From contig CAWDVG010000002.1 in NCBI GenBank assembly GCA_963805795.1, positions 304,559-368,558 on the forward strand: a stretch of DNA of 64,000 nt. Reading direction: 5' to 3'. The notes beneath the pieces were generated by a model, which saw only the letters and a program-made list of their open reading frames with translations, was not told the origin of the DNA and did no database searches. Every line of letters begins with the position of its first letter. Within the stretch, counting starts at the first letter, position 1. A program made the translations under genes and the position numbers. Positions 37,764-47,184 of the stretch are shown one piece after another. This DNA is from CAWARU01 sp963805795. Its GTDB lineage: Bacteria > Pseudomonadota > Gammaproteobacteria > UBA6186 > Azoamicaceae.

Positions 37764-39386
37764 TTACGCTGCCAAGGACATTGTTGTCTTTGGTAATAAT
37801 GACGGATATTCTTCTCGGTTTAAATGGGCTCGTATCGCTTGTGAGATAAAATCTAGTACATTTCGCTTTTGCAGTTGACACGTCCCAGCAACCGACATGA
37901 CGCGTTCCATAAAACGAGAGCCGGCCTCAGATTGCGTTCCAAAACTGGTCTTCCTCCAGATAACAAATCGTCTCAATAACCTTTCTGCAAGATTATTGGT
38001 TGGATCAATTCCAATCTTGTCTACAAAAGTCCAGAGAAATTCTTTATATTCTAATATATTATGACAGGTTCTCTGGGTTTTTGCATGCTCACATACAGCA
38101 CCTTTTGCCAATAAAGCCTCTATTTGAAACCGAATGGGGATCATGAGAAGTTTAAACTTTTCACGAGTCAGTTTCCCGGCCTTTACTCTATGCCAATACA
38201 TAAACATTTTCCGATGGTATAAGAGTAAAGCATCTCCCACCCATCCAGACTTCCCATGCCTTTCTGACATTTTCTTAAAATCTCTCTTTAAATGTGGCCA
38301 ACATAGCTGTCGGGCGTCAACCCAATTATAAGCCGAGTAACGATCGGAATTAAGGATGCCGGAGAAATTCTTTCCGAGTATTTCATGAGTAACTGCCATA
38401 TTACGGCCCTTTCTAATAAAAAAGACGCAAATTAAAGTAGTTGCAGCAACCCATGTCCACATGCGATTATTTTGTTCCTTATGACTGGTTTCATCCATAT
38501 GTACGACAGGTTGCTTCGGAATGTCATTAACCGTTTCTTCAACAGGAGCTTTTAAAACTGTACTTACAACTTTTTCAACATTGGAAACTGTACCTATTGA
38601 GATATGCAGGCCATAAAAATCCTGCAATAAATTCACGGTATTCCTTTTACTTAATCGATAATTTCCCGTCAAAGTCGAAACTTTAGCCATGGCAATAGGT
38701 CCCAACATTCCCCTTGGCACACCCAGAGGAAGTTCTGCTGAATGTTTTTTCCCGCAACCACCGCAAATGCCATCGAATAATTGATACTCTGTTACAACGG
38801 GTTTAACCAGTGGCAACTCATGTACTTGATGTTGTATAAAGTCTACATATTTTTCAATGGAATGGCCGCAGGCACATTGTGAAGGTGGGTTGCAGGCTAT
38901 AAAGTGATCGACTTCTTCTGGTGGCAATGGGGTTCGAGTATGGCCCTTATGTCCTGGCTGCCCACCTCGTTTACGACTTGATTTTGTATGATGTGTTTTA
39001 TTTTTCTTCTTCTTTTTCTTAAAAAGATCACTGGATGGAGGTTTTGATGAATTTTGGGAATTGCTATTCAATTTTTCTTTTAAGTCTGCATTCTCTTTTC
39101 TTAATGCAACTCTTTCATTTCTAAGAAGGATGACCTCATTTTTTAATTCCTCCATATCTTTTCTTATGCTGGATACATTGGGTTCAAATTTTCCGCAAAT
39201 GTGCCAAAGAACATTAATGAGGGCATAACACTCCTCAAGTGTTGTAGGGTTAGGAGCAGGTTTAGAAAAATCTGGTTTCATGGGATTATCATGATCCCAC
39301 TTTTTACGAATTGCAACTACACGAATAAAAAAATTTTGTAACTGAGAAATCCCCCCAGCCCCCTTTGAAAAGGGGGAGCAGGCCAT
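37764..39386 (-). CDS. IS66-family transposase
   Basis: This 540-residue protein has the IS66 layout: an N-terminal coiled coil (about residues 70-115), a Ser/Lys-rich linker with KKKKKKNKTHHTKSS, a zinc-binding segment (CGHSIEKY, CGGCGKKHSAELPLGV) and the DDE core (VVHMDETSHKEQNNRMWTWV; LNSDRYSAYNW; TNNLAERLLRRFVIWRKTSF). The frame opens inside the terminal repeat (MACSPFSKGAGG), and a start at residue 36 (MKPDFSKPAPNP, ATG 39281) is more natural, although no clear ribosome-binding site is seen at either. All catalytic blocks are intact. Confidence 0.93.
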   Translation of the reverse strand: MACSPFSKGAGGISQLQNFFIRVVAIRKKWDHDNPMKPDFSKPAPNPTTLEECYALINVLWHICGKFEPNVSSIRKDMEELKNEVILLRNERVALRKENADLKEKLNSNSQNSSKPPSSDLFKKKKKKNKTHHTKSSRKRGGQPGHKGHTRTPLPPEEVDHFIACNPPSQCACGHSIEKYVDFIQHQVHELPLVKPVVTEYQLFDGICGGCGKKHSAELPLGVPRGMLGPIAMAKVSTLTGNYRLSKRNTVNLLQDFYGLHISIGTVSNVEKVVSTVLKAPVEETVNDIPKQPVVHMDETSHKEQNNRMWTWVAATTLICVFFIRKGRNMAVTHEILGKNFSGILNSDRYSAYNWVDARQLCWPHLKRDFKKMSERHGKSGWVGDALLLYHRKMFMYWHRVKAGKLTREKFKLLMIPIRFQIEALLAKGAVCEHAKTQRTCHNILEYKEFLWTFVDKIGIDPTNNLAERLLRRFVIWRKTSFGTQSEAGSRFMERVMSVAGTCQLQKRNVLDFISQAIRAHLNREEYPSLLPKTTMSLAA

Positions 39387-39537
39387 CGCAATAAACTTGT
39401 CCCGCTCTGATTTTAAGTAGAATAGCTACGAAATGGTCCCCCTGGGGGCTGGGGGATTTCAGGAAAGCACATCAACAGTGGCGCGGCAGCGCCCTCCTTT
39501 TTGAGATAGGGCGGCGCCAGCCGCCCTGAACGATTAC
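39342..39537 (-). repeat. Right 196-bp terminal inverted repeat of the IS66-like element
   Basis: It is the inverted partner of 37171-37366. The matching flanking 9-mer ATGGTATTC follows immediately at 39538. Confidence 0.85.
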
Positions 39538-39634
39538 ATGGTATTCAAAGGTTTGCTTTTAAGCACTTAATAATTTGATTTATATGAATATTTTTCAAAA
39601 ATACCCCGGTTTTTAGGTTTGCTTTTAAGCACTT

Positions 39635-40430
39635 TTAAGCCCAAAAAGGAAGGTATTTTGCGTAACGGGTAGAATCCGTTTTTGCAACATCCGCTTTAAT
39701 AAGCCCAACATCTTTTGTTTCTGCAATCACTACAGAAATTAATGAAGATTTGGATTCTGGAAGACTAAACCGCTCCCGTAAGGTTTGATTCGACATTCTT
39801 TTATTACTTACATACAACAGGCAACAATGTTGATAACAAGCCCGAATTCTATCTGCTTTATTCATATCTGAAAAATCTTGATGAGAAAATAACACCACCG
39901 TTGTCCTAGACTCTCCCACCCGAAAATCAGGGGCTGGTAATTGAAACATTTCAGCGGCATCGATTACCTTATCAATACCACTTCCTTTTTCCTCGCAGAT
40001 ACCAAATCGACGCATAATAAAAGATACGGCGTAATTGATCCGACGTCATGGGGACCAATTCTTCGCCAGAACGCATCAAATATGTTCCATCTAGATGTAC
40101 TGGCCTTCCAACAGGCCTGGAAGGAATTTCAAATATCAACACCCGTCCGTCGGGATGTTCAATTTCATGTACATCAACACGGAACTGCAATTTAGACAAT
40201 ATTTCAGATTTTATATCTCCAACTTGTTGAAATGCTTTTGTGCCAACAACCTTCCGAGGAATAACGTCACTAACCCCCAGTATTAAATATCCACCACCCT
40301 CATTGGCAATAGCAATGCAATATTTGAATAGTTTATTTTTGTCATATTGAGCTTTAGCTTCTTTAAATTCAAGATGTTCATTTTCTTTTGGGATTGTCAA
40401 CCAACGATTCAATAAATCTAATGTAGTCAT
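39635..40430 (-). pseudogene. AlbA/Schlafen-domain (RecG-like helicase-related) gene with the middle deleted
   Basis: The first part (ATG 40430) encodes the AlbA_2 domain: HLEFKEAKAQYDKNKLFKYC, IAIANEGGGYLILGVSD and YLMRSGEELVPMTSDQLRRI. It then shifts frame at about 40015 into MRRFGICEEKGSGIDKVIDA and a C-terminal wHTH-like part to 39635. In intact relatives these blocks are separated by roughly 200-250 residues. Such proteins are common island cargo and act as DNA-binding regulators or in phage defence. The gene looks dead. Confidence 0.75.
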
Positions 40431-40767
40431 AGTACAACTCCATTAATATATAGACTAGTTTTTAGATAATAAGTACTTAAATTGAAATTTGATGCCCGAT
40501 GATTGTCAAAGCTGTAGAATTTTTTTAAGCTATGGGTAGCCATTTTTTGACTCCTAGTAAGTCTAATGGTTAGGGGTGTAGGATGTCTCACCATCTTAAC
40601 ACTCCGCTCTTGATGCCATTTAAAATCTAGCCATCATTATAAATAAAAAAATTTACTTTTCAAACACTTTTTTACAAAGTTGCTCACCATTAAATTAGGG
40701 GTGCTCATATTATTTTTATGAGCGCCTTTGGGTATTTGAGCATGTTTGATGGTTTTGCCTTATATCA
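40431..40767. other. Gene-free stretch in the integrative island
   Basis: A small stem (GCTCAT at 40703-40708 with ATGAGC at 40718-40723) lies just past the stop of the 40768-41445 gene and could be a weak terminator for it. I see nothing else. Confidence 0.35.
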
Positions 40768-41445
40768 TCATGGGGTTGAGGGCGCTCCACCGCTTTTCTG
40801 CCAATTACAAATTTTGGCAATGCGTTCTTTTTCCTCGTTCATCAGCTTTGGATAACGTTTCTCTAACCACTGGGTTATTTGTTGCTTGATACTTGAGCCT
40901 TTCTTCCAAGATCTACTGATTACCGTATGCGCTTTAACAGCTATTGCCAATTCCCTAGAATAAGTACTTTTATTTTCATCAAAACCATCCCAGACTAATA
41001 ACTCTAATTCTTTAACCCTTTCTTTAAGAGTACCGATTTCCTCGTCTTTTATCTCCAATATTTCACTCATTTCATCATTCCACGAAGATTGATTACTGAT
41101 GACTGTTTCAACTTGCTCTTTTAACTCCGATGGAATTTCAAGACTTCTATCCTCTGCCCAAGCAAGAAAAACTTGAGGTTTAATCGGATCCGTAATTTCT
41201 TGTGCTTGATGGGCCCGTAAAATTAGCTTCCTAAGTTTTGCATAATTTAATGATAACTCTGTCGTATAAGGCCATTCTTGATAATCTTTTGCAATGTCCC
41301 AATTAACGTAAAGAGGATCTTGCCCTAACAGTAAAGCAACGCATTCCTCCAATGTCCAATAAGCCATACTACCCCAATGCTTTAAATCAGCAGCTATTTC
41401 GGGTAATTCTTGTTCAAATTCCCCTACATAACCTTCTTGAGACAT
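40768..41445 (-). CDS. Integrase-associated protein of unknown function
   Basis: This 225-residue protein begins with a conserved-looking ADLKHWGSMAYWTLEECVAL LLGQDP region (about residues 17-42) and has a coiled-coil segment at about 135-155 (EIKDEEIGTLKERVKELELL). It ends with a HTH-like AHTVISRSWKKGSSIKQQIT QWLEKRYP region. Proteins of this layout commonly sit next to P4-type integrases in islands, but I know of no function. AGGGAGGGATG precedes the ATG, and the integrase gene ends 27 bases upstream, so the two are probably cotranscribed. Confidence 0.75.
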   Translation of the reverse strand: MSQEGYVGEFEQELPEIAADLKHWGSMAYWTLEECVALLLGQDPLYVNWDIAKDYQEWPYTTELSLNYAKLRKLILRAHQAQEITDPIKPQVFLAWAEDRSLEIPSELKEQVETVISNQSSWNDEMSEILEIKDEEIGTLKERVKELELLVWDGFDENKSTYSRELAIAVKAHTVISRSWKKGSSIKQQITQWLEKRYPKLMNEEKERIAKICNWQKSGGAPSTP

Positions 41446-41472
41446 AAATCATCCCTCCCTCTGTGCATAATT

Positions 41473-42729
41473 TTAAGCTGATACACCCTCTTTAATATTT
41501 CCAGCATCCTGTAAGATTAAAACTTTACCATTCACTCTTTCTTCATTTGCTTTTAATTCATCTAAATAATCTGCCCATTTTTGCATCATTTCTCGGCGCA
41601 CTTGCAAATGAGTGGTTCGATTATAGGCGCGACCCAGGGGATCTTTTACAGCATGCGCCAATTGATGTTCAATCACATCCGGTCGAAAACCTAAAACTTC
41701 ATCTAAAATAGTTCTGGCACTGGCCCGAAAACCATGAGCAGTTAACTCTGACGAACCATAACCCAATCTTCTTAAAGCTGCATTAATCGTATTATCTGAC
41801 ATCGGCCGATCTTTAGTTCTGGCTCCCGGAAAAAGATATTTTCCTGTACCAGTTAATGGATAAAGTTCTTGGAGAATTCGCACTGCTTGCTGGGGTAAGG
41901 GCACAAGATGCGCTTGCCGCATTTTCATTTTCTCTGCAGGGATACTCCATTCAGCGACATCTAAATTGATTTCAGACCATTCTGCTTTCCTTAATTCGCC
42001 TGGTCGTACAAAAAGCAATGGCGCAAGCTGAAGGGCGCACTTGGTAATAAAATACCCCTCATAGCCTTCAATCACTTTTAGCAACTCAGCCAGTTTATTA
42101 GGCTCTAAAATAGCTGCACGATGTTTCACTCTTGCAGGCGGAATAGCTCCCCGCAGATCTGCTGAAGGATCCCTCTCACATTTACCTATCGCAATAGCAT
42201 ATCTGAAAATTTTTCCGCAGTATTGATGAATACGATGTGCAGTGTCTATTGCCCCTCTTGCTTCAATACGACGCAAAATGCTTAATAGTTGAGGAGGTTC
42301 TATCTCTGCTAGAATGCTTTTACCTATCCACGGAAAAACATTTTTTTCTAATCGACTGAGAATTTTTATGCTATGACTTTTGGCCCAACCAGAAGAAAAT
42401 TTAGCAAACCATTCTCGGGCGACGGCTTCAAAACTATTTTCAGTGATCAATCGATCGGATCGTTTGGAAACTTGTTTGAGAATACCAGGATCAATTTCCT
42501 TCGCCAGTTGTTTTCTGGCCTCGCTATGCTTCTCTCTTGCTTCAGATAGCGAAATGTCAGGATACATGCCCAACGCTAATACTTTTTCTTTACCCCCAAA
42601 CCGATATTTAAAGCGCCAACATTTAGAGCCTTGCGGGGTAACCAATAGATATAACCCCCTTTCATCCGAAAGCTTATAGGGCTTATTTTTGGCCTTAACA
42701 TTCCGTACCTTTACATCGGTAAGCGACAT
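41473..42729 (-). CDS. Tyrosine integrase of the P4/IntS type
   Basis: This 418-residue protein catalyses site-specific integration and excision. It has the DUF4102 arm-binding domain (MSLTDVKVRNVKAKNKPYKL then GLYLLVTPQGSKCWRFKYRF) and a core-binding SAM-like domain (about residues 105-190). The catalytic domain has the Arg of RPGELRKAEWSEI, the H-x-x-R block LTAHGFRASARTIL, and the His-Tyr pair in HQLAHAVKDPLGRAYNRTTH. It starts about 175 bases from a tRNA-Ile2 3' half, the expected attachment site, and reads away from it. Confidence 0.95.
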   Translation of the reverse strand: MSLTDVKVRNVKAKNKPYKLSDERGLYLLVTPQGSKCWRFKYRFGGKEKVLALGMYPDISLSEAREKHSEARKQLAKEIDPGILKQVSKRSDRLITENSFEAVAREWFAKFSSGWAKSHSIKILSRLEKNVFPWIGKSILAEIEPPQLLSILRRIEARGAIDTAHRIHQYCGKIFRYAIAIGKCERDPSADLRGAIPPARVKHRAAILEPNKLAELLKVIEGYEGYFITKCALQLAPLLFVRPGELRKAEWSEINLDVAEWSIPAEKMKMRQAHLVPLPQQAVRILQELYPLTGTGKYLFPGARTKDRPMSDNTINAALRRLGYGSSELTAHGFRASARTILDEVLGFRPDVIEHQLAHAVKDPLGRAYNRTTHLQVRREMMQKWADYLDELKANEERVNGKVLILQDAGNIKEGVSA

Positions 42730-42902
42730 CCAACTATCCTCTTGGGGGTATTGAGATCTCTAAAGCCTAGGGCGCCCCCAGTAATACCCCCAAATGCTTT
42801 GGATTTTAACAGAATTAACAAGATGGTCTTGGATAAGAGAATAGCAATAATTAAAATAAATTCAAGAGGTTTTGGACGATTATAGAAATGGAAGGATTTA
42901 TA

Positions 42903-42952
42903 TCTGGTGGGCCCACTAGGACTCGAACCTAGGACCAAGGGATTATGAGTCC
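42903..42952 (-). other. Attachment-site remnant: 3' half of tRNA-Ile2 (CAT anticodon)
   Basis: On the minus strand the sequence runs from the anticodon stem-loop (CTCATAA with anticodon CAT), through the variable region TTGGT, a complete T-arm (CTAGG-TTCGAGT-CCTAG), to the acceptor strand TGGGCCCACCA. The CATAATC-x-CTTGGTC context matches lysidine-type tRNA-Ile2 more than elongator Met. The 5' half of the tRNA is absent, so this is an att copy rather than a working tRNA gene. The intact tRNA is outside the window. Confidence 0.8.
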
Positions 42953-43012
42953 AAAGACTGCATTTAAGACCTTCAATAATTTACCAAAACTATTCTTTAT
43001 TTCGCATATTAC

Positions 43013-43960
43013 TTACTCCCTAGCGATTGAGATCATGGAACGATAGAGTTTATCTATATTGGTATCATCTTCGTATTGAGAAATTAATTTTCCATCATAG
43101 TTTTTTTGCCTTGCAATGGCTCGAATTCTTCTTTGTGAGTAGGGAATTGCATCTAATGTATGATCTGCAATGGGATCGGTATAGGCTTCAGATATTGGAA
43201 TAATTTTGCCCCCATGACTACGAATGTGCGCTATTAAATCACCAATAAACAAGGCACTCATGTCATTTTCATGCAATAAAATGACATGTTTCGGAGACCT
43301 ACCCAAAACATCTTTTGCTAAGTTATCGTAAAATAAAATTCCATCCCAAATCATAGTTAGATATACCTGCCGTAACTTATCAAGGGATGGAGGAATCCCT
43401 TTTTCAATGTCTTGTTTTACAAGTTTATTAAGATACCAGTCGTAGGTTTCAATAGTAATGTACCCATGCTTATATTTTTCTTTTTCTAAGAATGCTTCAA
43501 CCGTTCGATTGTTTTCTTGGTTTACAATTGAAGATGATTGACGCAAGAAAGGATAACGGAACCAGTGTTTATAATTGGGAAAGGCACTTAATTTTTTATC
43601 CGCATCGATAATGTCTGCTATGAATGCTTTTGCGCTTATGGTGGGACTCTGAAGGTCAGGATGAGAGGTTGTATGATTGGCGATAATGTGTCCAGATTCC
43701 GCATAATGTCGAATTCGAGTCTTATCTTCTTCGCTGAAATTTTCAATATTACTACAAAAGAATGCAGCCTCTTGAACGTTATTTTCTTTTAATGCTTGAG
43801 TAAGTTTATTTGCACGTTCCGTGCCGGTCAGAATAGGGCCATTGCCTAAGGGAGCATCGTCAAAACTCAAGGCAACTTCCAATGCATGTGTTTGAACTGA
43901 ATAGATCGAAAGTAGTATAAAAAAGATTTTGACAATATATGTTCTGTTCAAACTAATCAT
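43013..43960 (-). CDS. Secreted polysaccharide deacetylase (NodB homology)
   Basis: About 315 residues with a signal peptide (MISLNRTYIVKIFFILLSIY then SVQTHA), so it is exported. It should remove N- or O-acetyl groups from a glycan such as peptidoglycan or chitin oligomers. Motif 1 is VALSFDDAPLG, motif 2 is IIANHTTSHPDL (the metal-binding H-x3-H), motif 3 is HWFRYPFLRQ, and a late HVILLHEND carries another His. ATG at 43960 is chosen over the longer frame because AAGAGG precedes it and it begins the signal peptide. It lies 13 bases after the NIF3-like gene, suggesting one transcript. Confidence 0.9.
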   Translation of the reverse strand: MISLNRTYIVKIFFILLSIYSVQTHALEVALSFDDAPLGNGPILTGTERANKLTQALKENNVQEAAFFCSNIENFSEEDKTRIRHYAESGHIIANHTTSHPDLQSPTISAKAFIADIIDADKKLSAFPNYKHWFRYPFLRQSSSIVNQENNRTVEAFLEKEKYKHGYITIETYDWYLNKLVKQDIEKGIPPSLDKLRQVYLTMIWDGILFYDNLAKDVLGRSPKHVILLHENDMSALFIGDLIAHIRSHGGKIIPISEAYTDPIADHTLDAIPYSQRRIRAIARQKNYDGKLISQYEDDTNIDKLYRSMISIARE

Positions 43961-43973
43961 ATTAACCTCTTCT

Positions 43974-44330
43974 TCAAGATTTTCGCTTATATCCAATTTG
44001 GTATACAGGAAAAATATCAATCACAGTTTCTTCATAGGGATGGATTGCTTTAATTGCTGTTACAACTTCTTCAAGCTTATCCTGCTTACAAATGGTTTCA
44101 ATTCTTTCCTCAATTAAGGTTTCTAGCACCCCAGGTTTCCCAAGAAATGGTGTGGCTGAAGCCTTTGGTAAAAAACGACTAACACCCTTCACTGAAAAGC
44201 TAGCAAAAGCATAATGCTCGCTCTCCCCTGCACCCCTTTCCCCCATAGCTTGTCTCACTACATCAGCATGGCTCTCTGGCACAGTCACCACCAAGGTATA
44301 ATACCCAGATGGTTCTAAAAGTTCCTTCAT
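43974..44330 (-). CDS. Small NIF3-like / CutA-like domain protein
   Basis: This 118-residue protein matches the stand-alone version of the insert domain of NIF3/YqfO. The parts are YTLVVTVPESHADVVRQAMG, ERGAGESEHYAFASFSVKGV SRFLP, and AIKAIHPYEETVIDIFP. Legionella databases label similar short proteins as structural toxin RtxA, but no RTX features are present and that name is probably wrong. A GGGGAGG site precedes the ATG. It is first in a two-gene unit with the deacetylase. Confidence 0.78.
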   Translation of the reverse strand: MKELLEPSGYYTLVVTVPESHADVVRQAMGERGAGESEHYAFASFSVKGVSRFLPKASATPFLGKPGVLETLIEERIETICKQDKLEEVVTAIKAIHPYEETVIDIFPVYQIGYKRKS

Positions 44331-44519
44331 AAACTACCTCCCCTTATCGACGACTAAGGGTTAATTATGCCATAATGACCAGGCAAGTAACATAGTTCCA
44401 AATTAGCCATCATTTTGAGATTCTATCGTTATACACCTTTCCCGCTTCTTTAGCTACTTTTTGCCAGACCCCTAGTGTTTCTGTTATGATACTTTATCAT
44501 TTAGCATGAAGAAATTTAT

Positions 44520-45122
44520 ATGAATATAGGCATCATAGACATATTCGGAAGGGCAATTTTATTCACGTTACATGCACCCTTTTTAGTGCCATTTTTATTA
44601 ATTGGATATTTTTCCCGGTACCGACCCATTTTTACTCGATGCATCTTTATTCTCTTATTTACACTAATACTTAATCCATATTTAAAGTCCCTATGGCAAG
44701 TACCCTTAATGCCGCATTTAGGAGAAGGATATGCCTTTCCGAGTGGACATATGCAAGTGGCCGTGGTTTTGTGGGGTTGGTTGGCGTTTGAATTTAGAAG
44801 AATGGAGTTATCGATTTTGGCCTTTTTATTAATCATTGGTACAGGTTATTCTTTAATTCATTTTAATTATCATAATAGTTTCGACATCATAGGTGGCCTA
44901 ATGTTTGGTGTCTTAACCTTGATGATATATTATGGTTTAAATGTTTTATTTAAGCATAAAAATGCCGGGTATATCGGCTGTGTATTATTTGTTCTAAGTA
45001 TTATAATTATGATGATAAGCTCAGCCATTACTATGGGTATGTGGACGTATACCGGAATTTTGTTATTGTTTTCTATGTTATCTTTGCCATATATAAAGAA
45101 AACCTTAAGTAGACAACTATAA
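44520..45122 (+). CDS. PAP2-family membrane phosphatase
   Basis: This 200-residue protein with about six transmembrane helices should dephosphorylate a lipid phosphate at the inner membrane. The PAP2 motif PSGHMQVAV (motif 2) and the later SLIHFNYHNSFDIIGG block (motif 3, with its His and Asp) are present. Motif 1 (K-x6-RP) is not obvious near LKSLWQVPLMPHLGEGYAFP, so activity is a little less certain. The substrate could be undecaprenyl pyrophosphate, a phosphatidate or a lipid A phosphate. Confidence 0.82.
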   Translation: MNIGIIDIFGRAILFTLHAPFLVPFLLIGYFSRYRPIFTRCIFILLFTLILNPYLKSLWQVPLMPHLGEGYAFPSGHMQVAVVLWGWLAFEFRRMELSILAFLLIIGTGYSLIHFNYHNSFDIIGGLMFGVLTLMIYYGLNVLFKHKNAGYIGCVLFVLSIIIMMISSAITMGMWTYTGILLLFSMLSLPYIKKTLSRQL

Positions 45123-45257
45123 ATCAGTTTTAATTACCTAATCATCATCTCTTCGGCCGTCCCTTCTGACAAAATTTTCCCTCATCACAACAGGATTAGT
45201 GATTGCATCAATAAACATTTGTGTGGAACGGACATGGAATCCTCCGGATTGTTGAAT

Positions 45258-46832
45258 CTATTTAAATGGCGATGATTTTTGATTAGTCCATTTGTAAGCC
45301 CATATGCCAATTACTGCTGCACCTGTTGCTAAAGCAATTAAAGACTTATATGAAAATGTAATTGGATCAGCGGCAGTGACTGAAGCGATAGCCCCGTTGG
45401 CACCATGTTTTGACTTCACTAACTTATCAGCCATATGTGCTTTCACAAACTTACTATTTGCAAAACGGCTAAAGCAGAGTTCTTTTTTGTTGTTTACCTG
45501 CAATTTTTTCACAGCGGTTTTAGAGCTATCCAGATAAATTTGTCCAGGTCCCTCATTCGTTCTAAAAGATGCTTCAGAAATGGGTTCTAAGAGTGGCATA
45601 ACAGAGCATTGAAATACATGGTCTTTGTTTGCTCTCATAAATGCTGTCAGAACAGCAATACTGCCCCAAAGGCTTCGTTGCTGTTTATTAGCTGTTACTA
45701 AACGATGTATATCAGCATTGATGGCATCTTCTGGGATAACGTGCCTAAATTGATTTAAGTTAACTACCGGTTCGCCTGAATAATTATTGGCAAACTCTGT
45801 TAGTGACTTGTTATGCACTAAAGCGTCTCTAATAGTTTCTATCTCTTCTTCTATAAACTGATGAAAACTAAAGGTCAATGATGTCAGAGTTTTATTAACA
45901 CGCAGCGCTACTGCAAATTTGTTTGCAGCCTCCGAATTATCTTCTCTCTCTGCTAAACACAACTTTAGTTCTCTTAAACTTTGATTAGTGCGCAACAGTT
46001 CTGCAACACGAATCATTGTTTGTTCGTTGATCTCATAACCCAATAAATTCAATGACGTTAATGAAGTTAACCTAGTAAGGTTTGGGGGTAATTCATATAA
46101 TGTTGGAGCAGAATCAATACCAGGATTGATATATGGAACCAATTTTTCTGGTCTTTCTAATCTAAATTCCAATGTGCGATTTAAATCAATTATATCAGAG
46201 AAAATCTTATACATAGCGGCTTCATCGAAAAAGCATAAACATATAGAGGTTGTTACTTTAAGAGATTCCTTTAGGATATTTGAAAATAGTAAAATATCTG
46301 GAAGGTAATATGCAGAAGATACCATCACCTTCTTTTTGGGATTTACTGAATGTAATATGTTTATCGTTATGTTGCTGATATAACGAAAAGAAATAGGAAT
46401 TTCAAGCTTACCAAGATCATTAAACAATTTTTTAAAAAATTTTACATCACGTGGAACCAGAAACTCTGAAATTAGATGTTCTGAATTTTCACCCCAAATG
46501 GGTATTAATTCTCGCCCAAAATTCGTATCAACTTCCAATAATGCATTTATTTCTGGATCTGAAAATAATACCGGTCTATTAAGTTTAAAGACAAATCGAA
46601 TCGAATTTACATATCTCTTTTTTGCAACCACTTTATCAGCTTCATTATCTAGCACATCTTCAGTAGGAGAGAGTATACGATTTATTAACCTACGACAGAC
46701 AGCTTCAAATTTGGCTGAATTATTCATATCAGAGGACATTCCTCTTTCAAATTGTGTTTTGGCACCTACAGCTTCAAATTCTCCTTTTGTTTTTTCACAA
46801 GACGCCGAGACCATATCACAATGTGCCGCCAT
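45258..46832 (-). CDS. LRR protein with C-terminal transmembrane helix, paralogue of the 701-aa LRR protein
   Basis: This 524-residue protein has a helical N-terminal region (about 1-225) and about five LRRs at about 235-365 (LTRLTSLTSLNLLGYEINEQ, LRELKLCLAEREDN). The next domain includes VLTAFMRANKDHVFQCSVMP with Arg400, closely similar to the 535-620 domain of the 701-aa protein at 22619-24724. A hydrophobic segment ALATGAAVIGIWAYKW near 500-515 is a likely single transmembrane helix with a short basic tail, suggesting a tail-anchored protein in a bacterial or host membrane. GGAG lies before the ATG. Confidence 0.8.
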   Translation of the reverse strand: MAAHCDMVSASCEKTKGEFEAVGAKTQFERGMSSDMNNSAKFEAVCRRLINRILSPTEDVLDNEADKVVAKKRYVNSIRFVFKLNRPVLFSDPEINALLEVDTNFGRELIPIWGENSEHLISEFLVPRDVKFFKKLFNDLGKLEIPISFRYISNITINILHSVNPKKKVMVSSAYYLPDILLFSNILKESLKVTTSICLCFFDEAAMYKIFSDIIDLNRTLEFRLERPEKLVPYINPGIDSAPTLYELPPNLTRLTSLTSLNLLGYEINEQTMIRVAELLRTNQSLRELKLCLAEREDNSEAANKFAVALRVNKTLTSLTFSFHQFIEEEIETIRDALVHNKSLTEFANNYSGEPVVNLNQFRHVIPEDAINADIHRLVTANKQQRSLWGSIAVLTAFMRANKDHVFQCSVMPLLEPISEASFRTNEGPGQIYLDSSKTAVKKLQVNNKKELCFSRFANSKFVKAHMADKLVKSKHGANGAIASVTAADPITFSYKSLIALATGAAVIGIWAYKWTNQKSSPFK

Positions 46833-47184
46833 ATTATTTCTCCAAAGTAATTACACGCTTTATTAAGCCGCCAATTCGAGTAATAATGAATATTCAGAAT
46901 TGTGTCACCTTTCTAAAAAATTGTCAAGAGGTCCATAGGTCCCATATAGCACCTAAAAATTAAAGATGTAATATCACTTTTGCAATTACCAAATAGCACA
47001 ATCTTATAAAAAAATGATATAAAACCTTTCGGACGCTAAAAAACTAATAAGTGTATTATCCTCCTCTCTCTTGGCTTTAAGCAATAAAAGCAAAGATATA
47101 CGTATTTAGAATATTGACATAAAGCTAATTGATAAGATACCATACATTTTCCCTTTAAAATAAACCTGGAGTTGAGGTGAGAAG
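46833..47184. promoter_or_regulatory. Divergent promoter region between the LRR and TraB/GumN-like genes
   Basis: This 352-bp AT-rich region has no supported gene and must hold the promoters of both flanking genes. I did not find a single convincing promoter or operator in it. The TraB/GumN-like gene has a good GAGGTGAG ribosome-binding site. Confidence 0.35.

Larger units (their letters stand above)
37171..39537 (-). mobile_element. IS66-like element with 196-bp inverted repeats and a nuclease passenger
   Basis: The two arms (37171-37366 and 39342-39537) are near-perfect inverted copies that begin GTAATCGTTCAGGGCGGCTG. The flanking 9-bp sequence ATGGTATTC occurs at 37162-37170 and 39538-39546, a clear target-site duplication and a sign of recent insertion. 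IS66 elements usually give 8 bp, so the exact boundary could shift by one base. Inside are a DUF559 nuclease gene and an IS66-type transposase gene, both on the minus strand, each running into an arm. The accessory IS66 genes tnpA and tnpB are absent. Confidence 0.85.

Noticed and set aside
42903..42952. A complete tRNA gene
   Set aside because: Only the anticodon arm to CCA end is present; the D-arm and 5' acceptor strand are missing from 42953 onward.
43974..44330. Naming the 118-aa protein RtxA
   Set aside because: The database habit of calling such proteins structural toxin RtxA is not supported; there are no RTX repeats and the sequence fits a NIF3-like domain.
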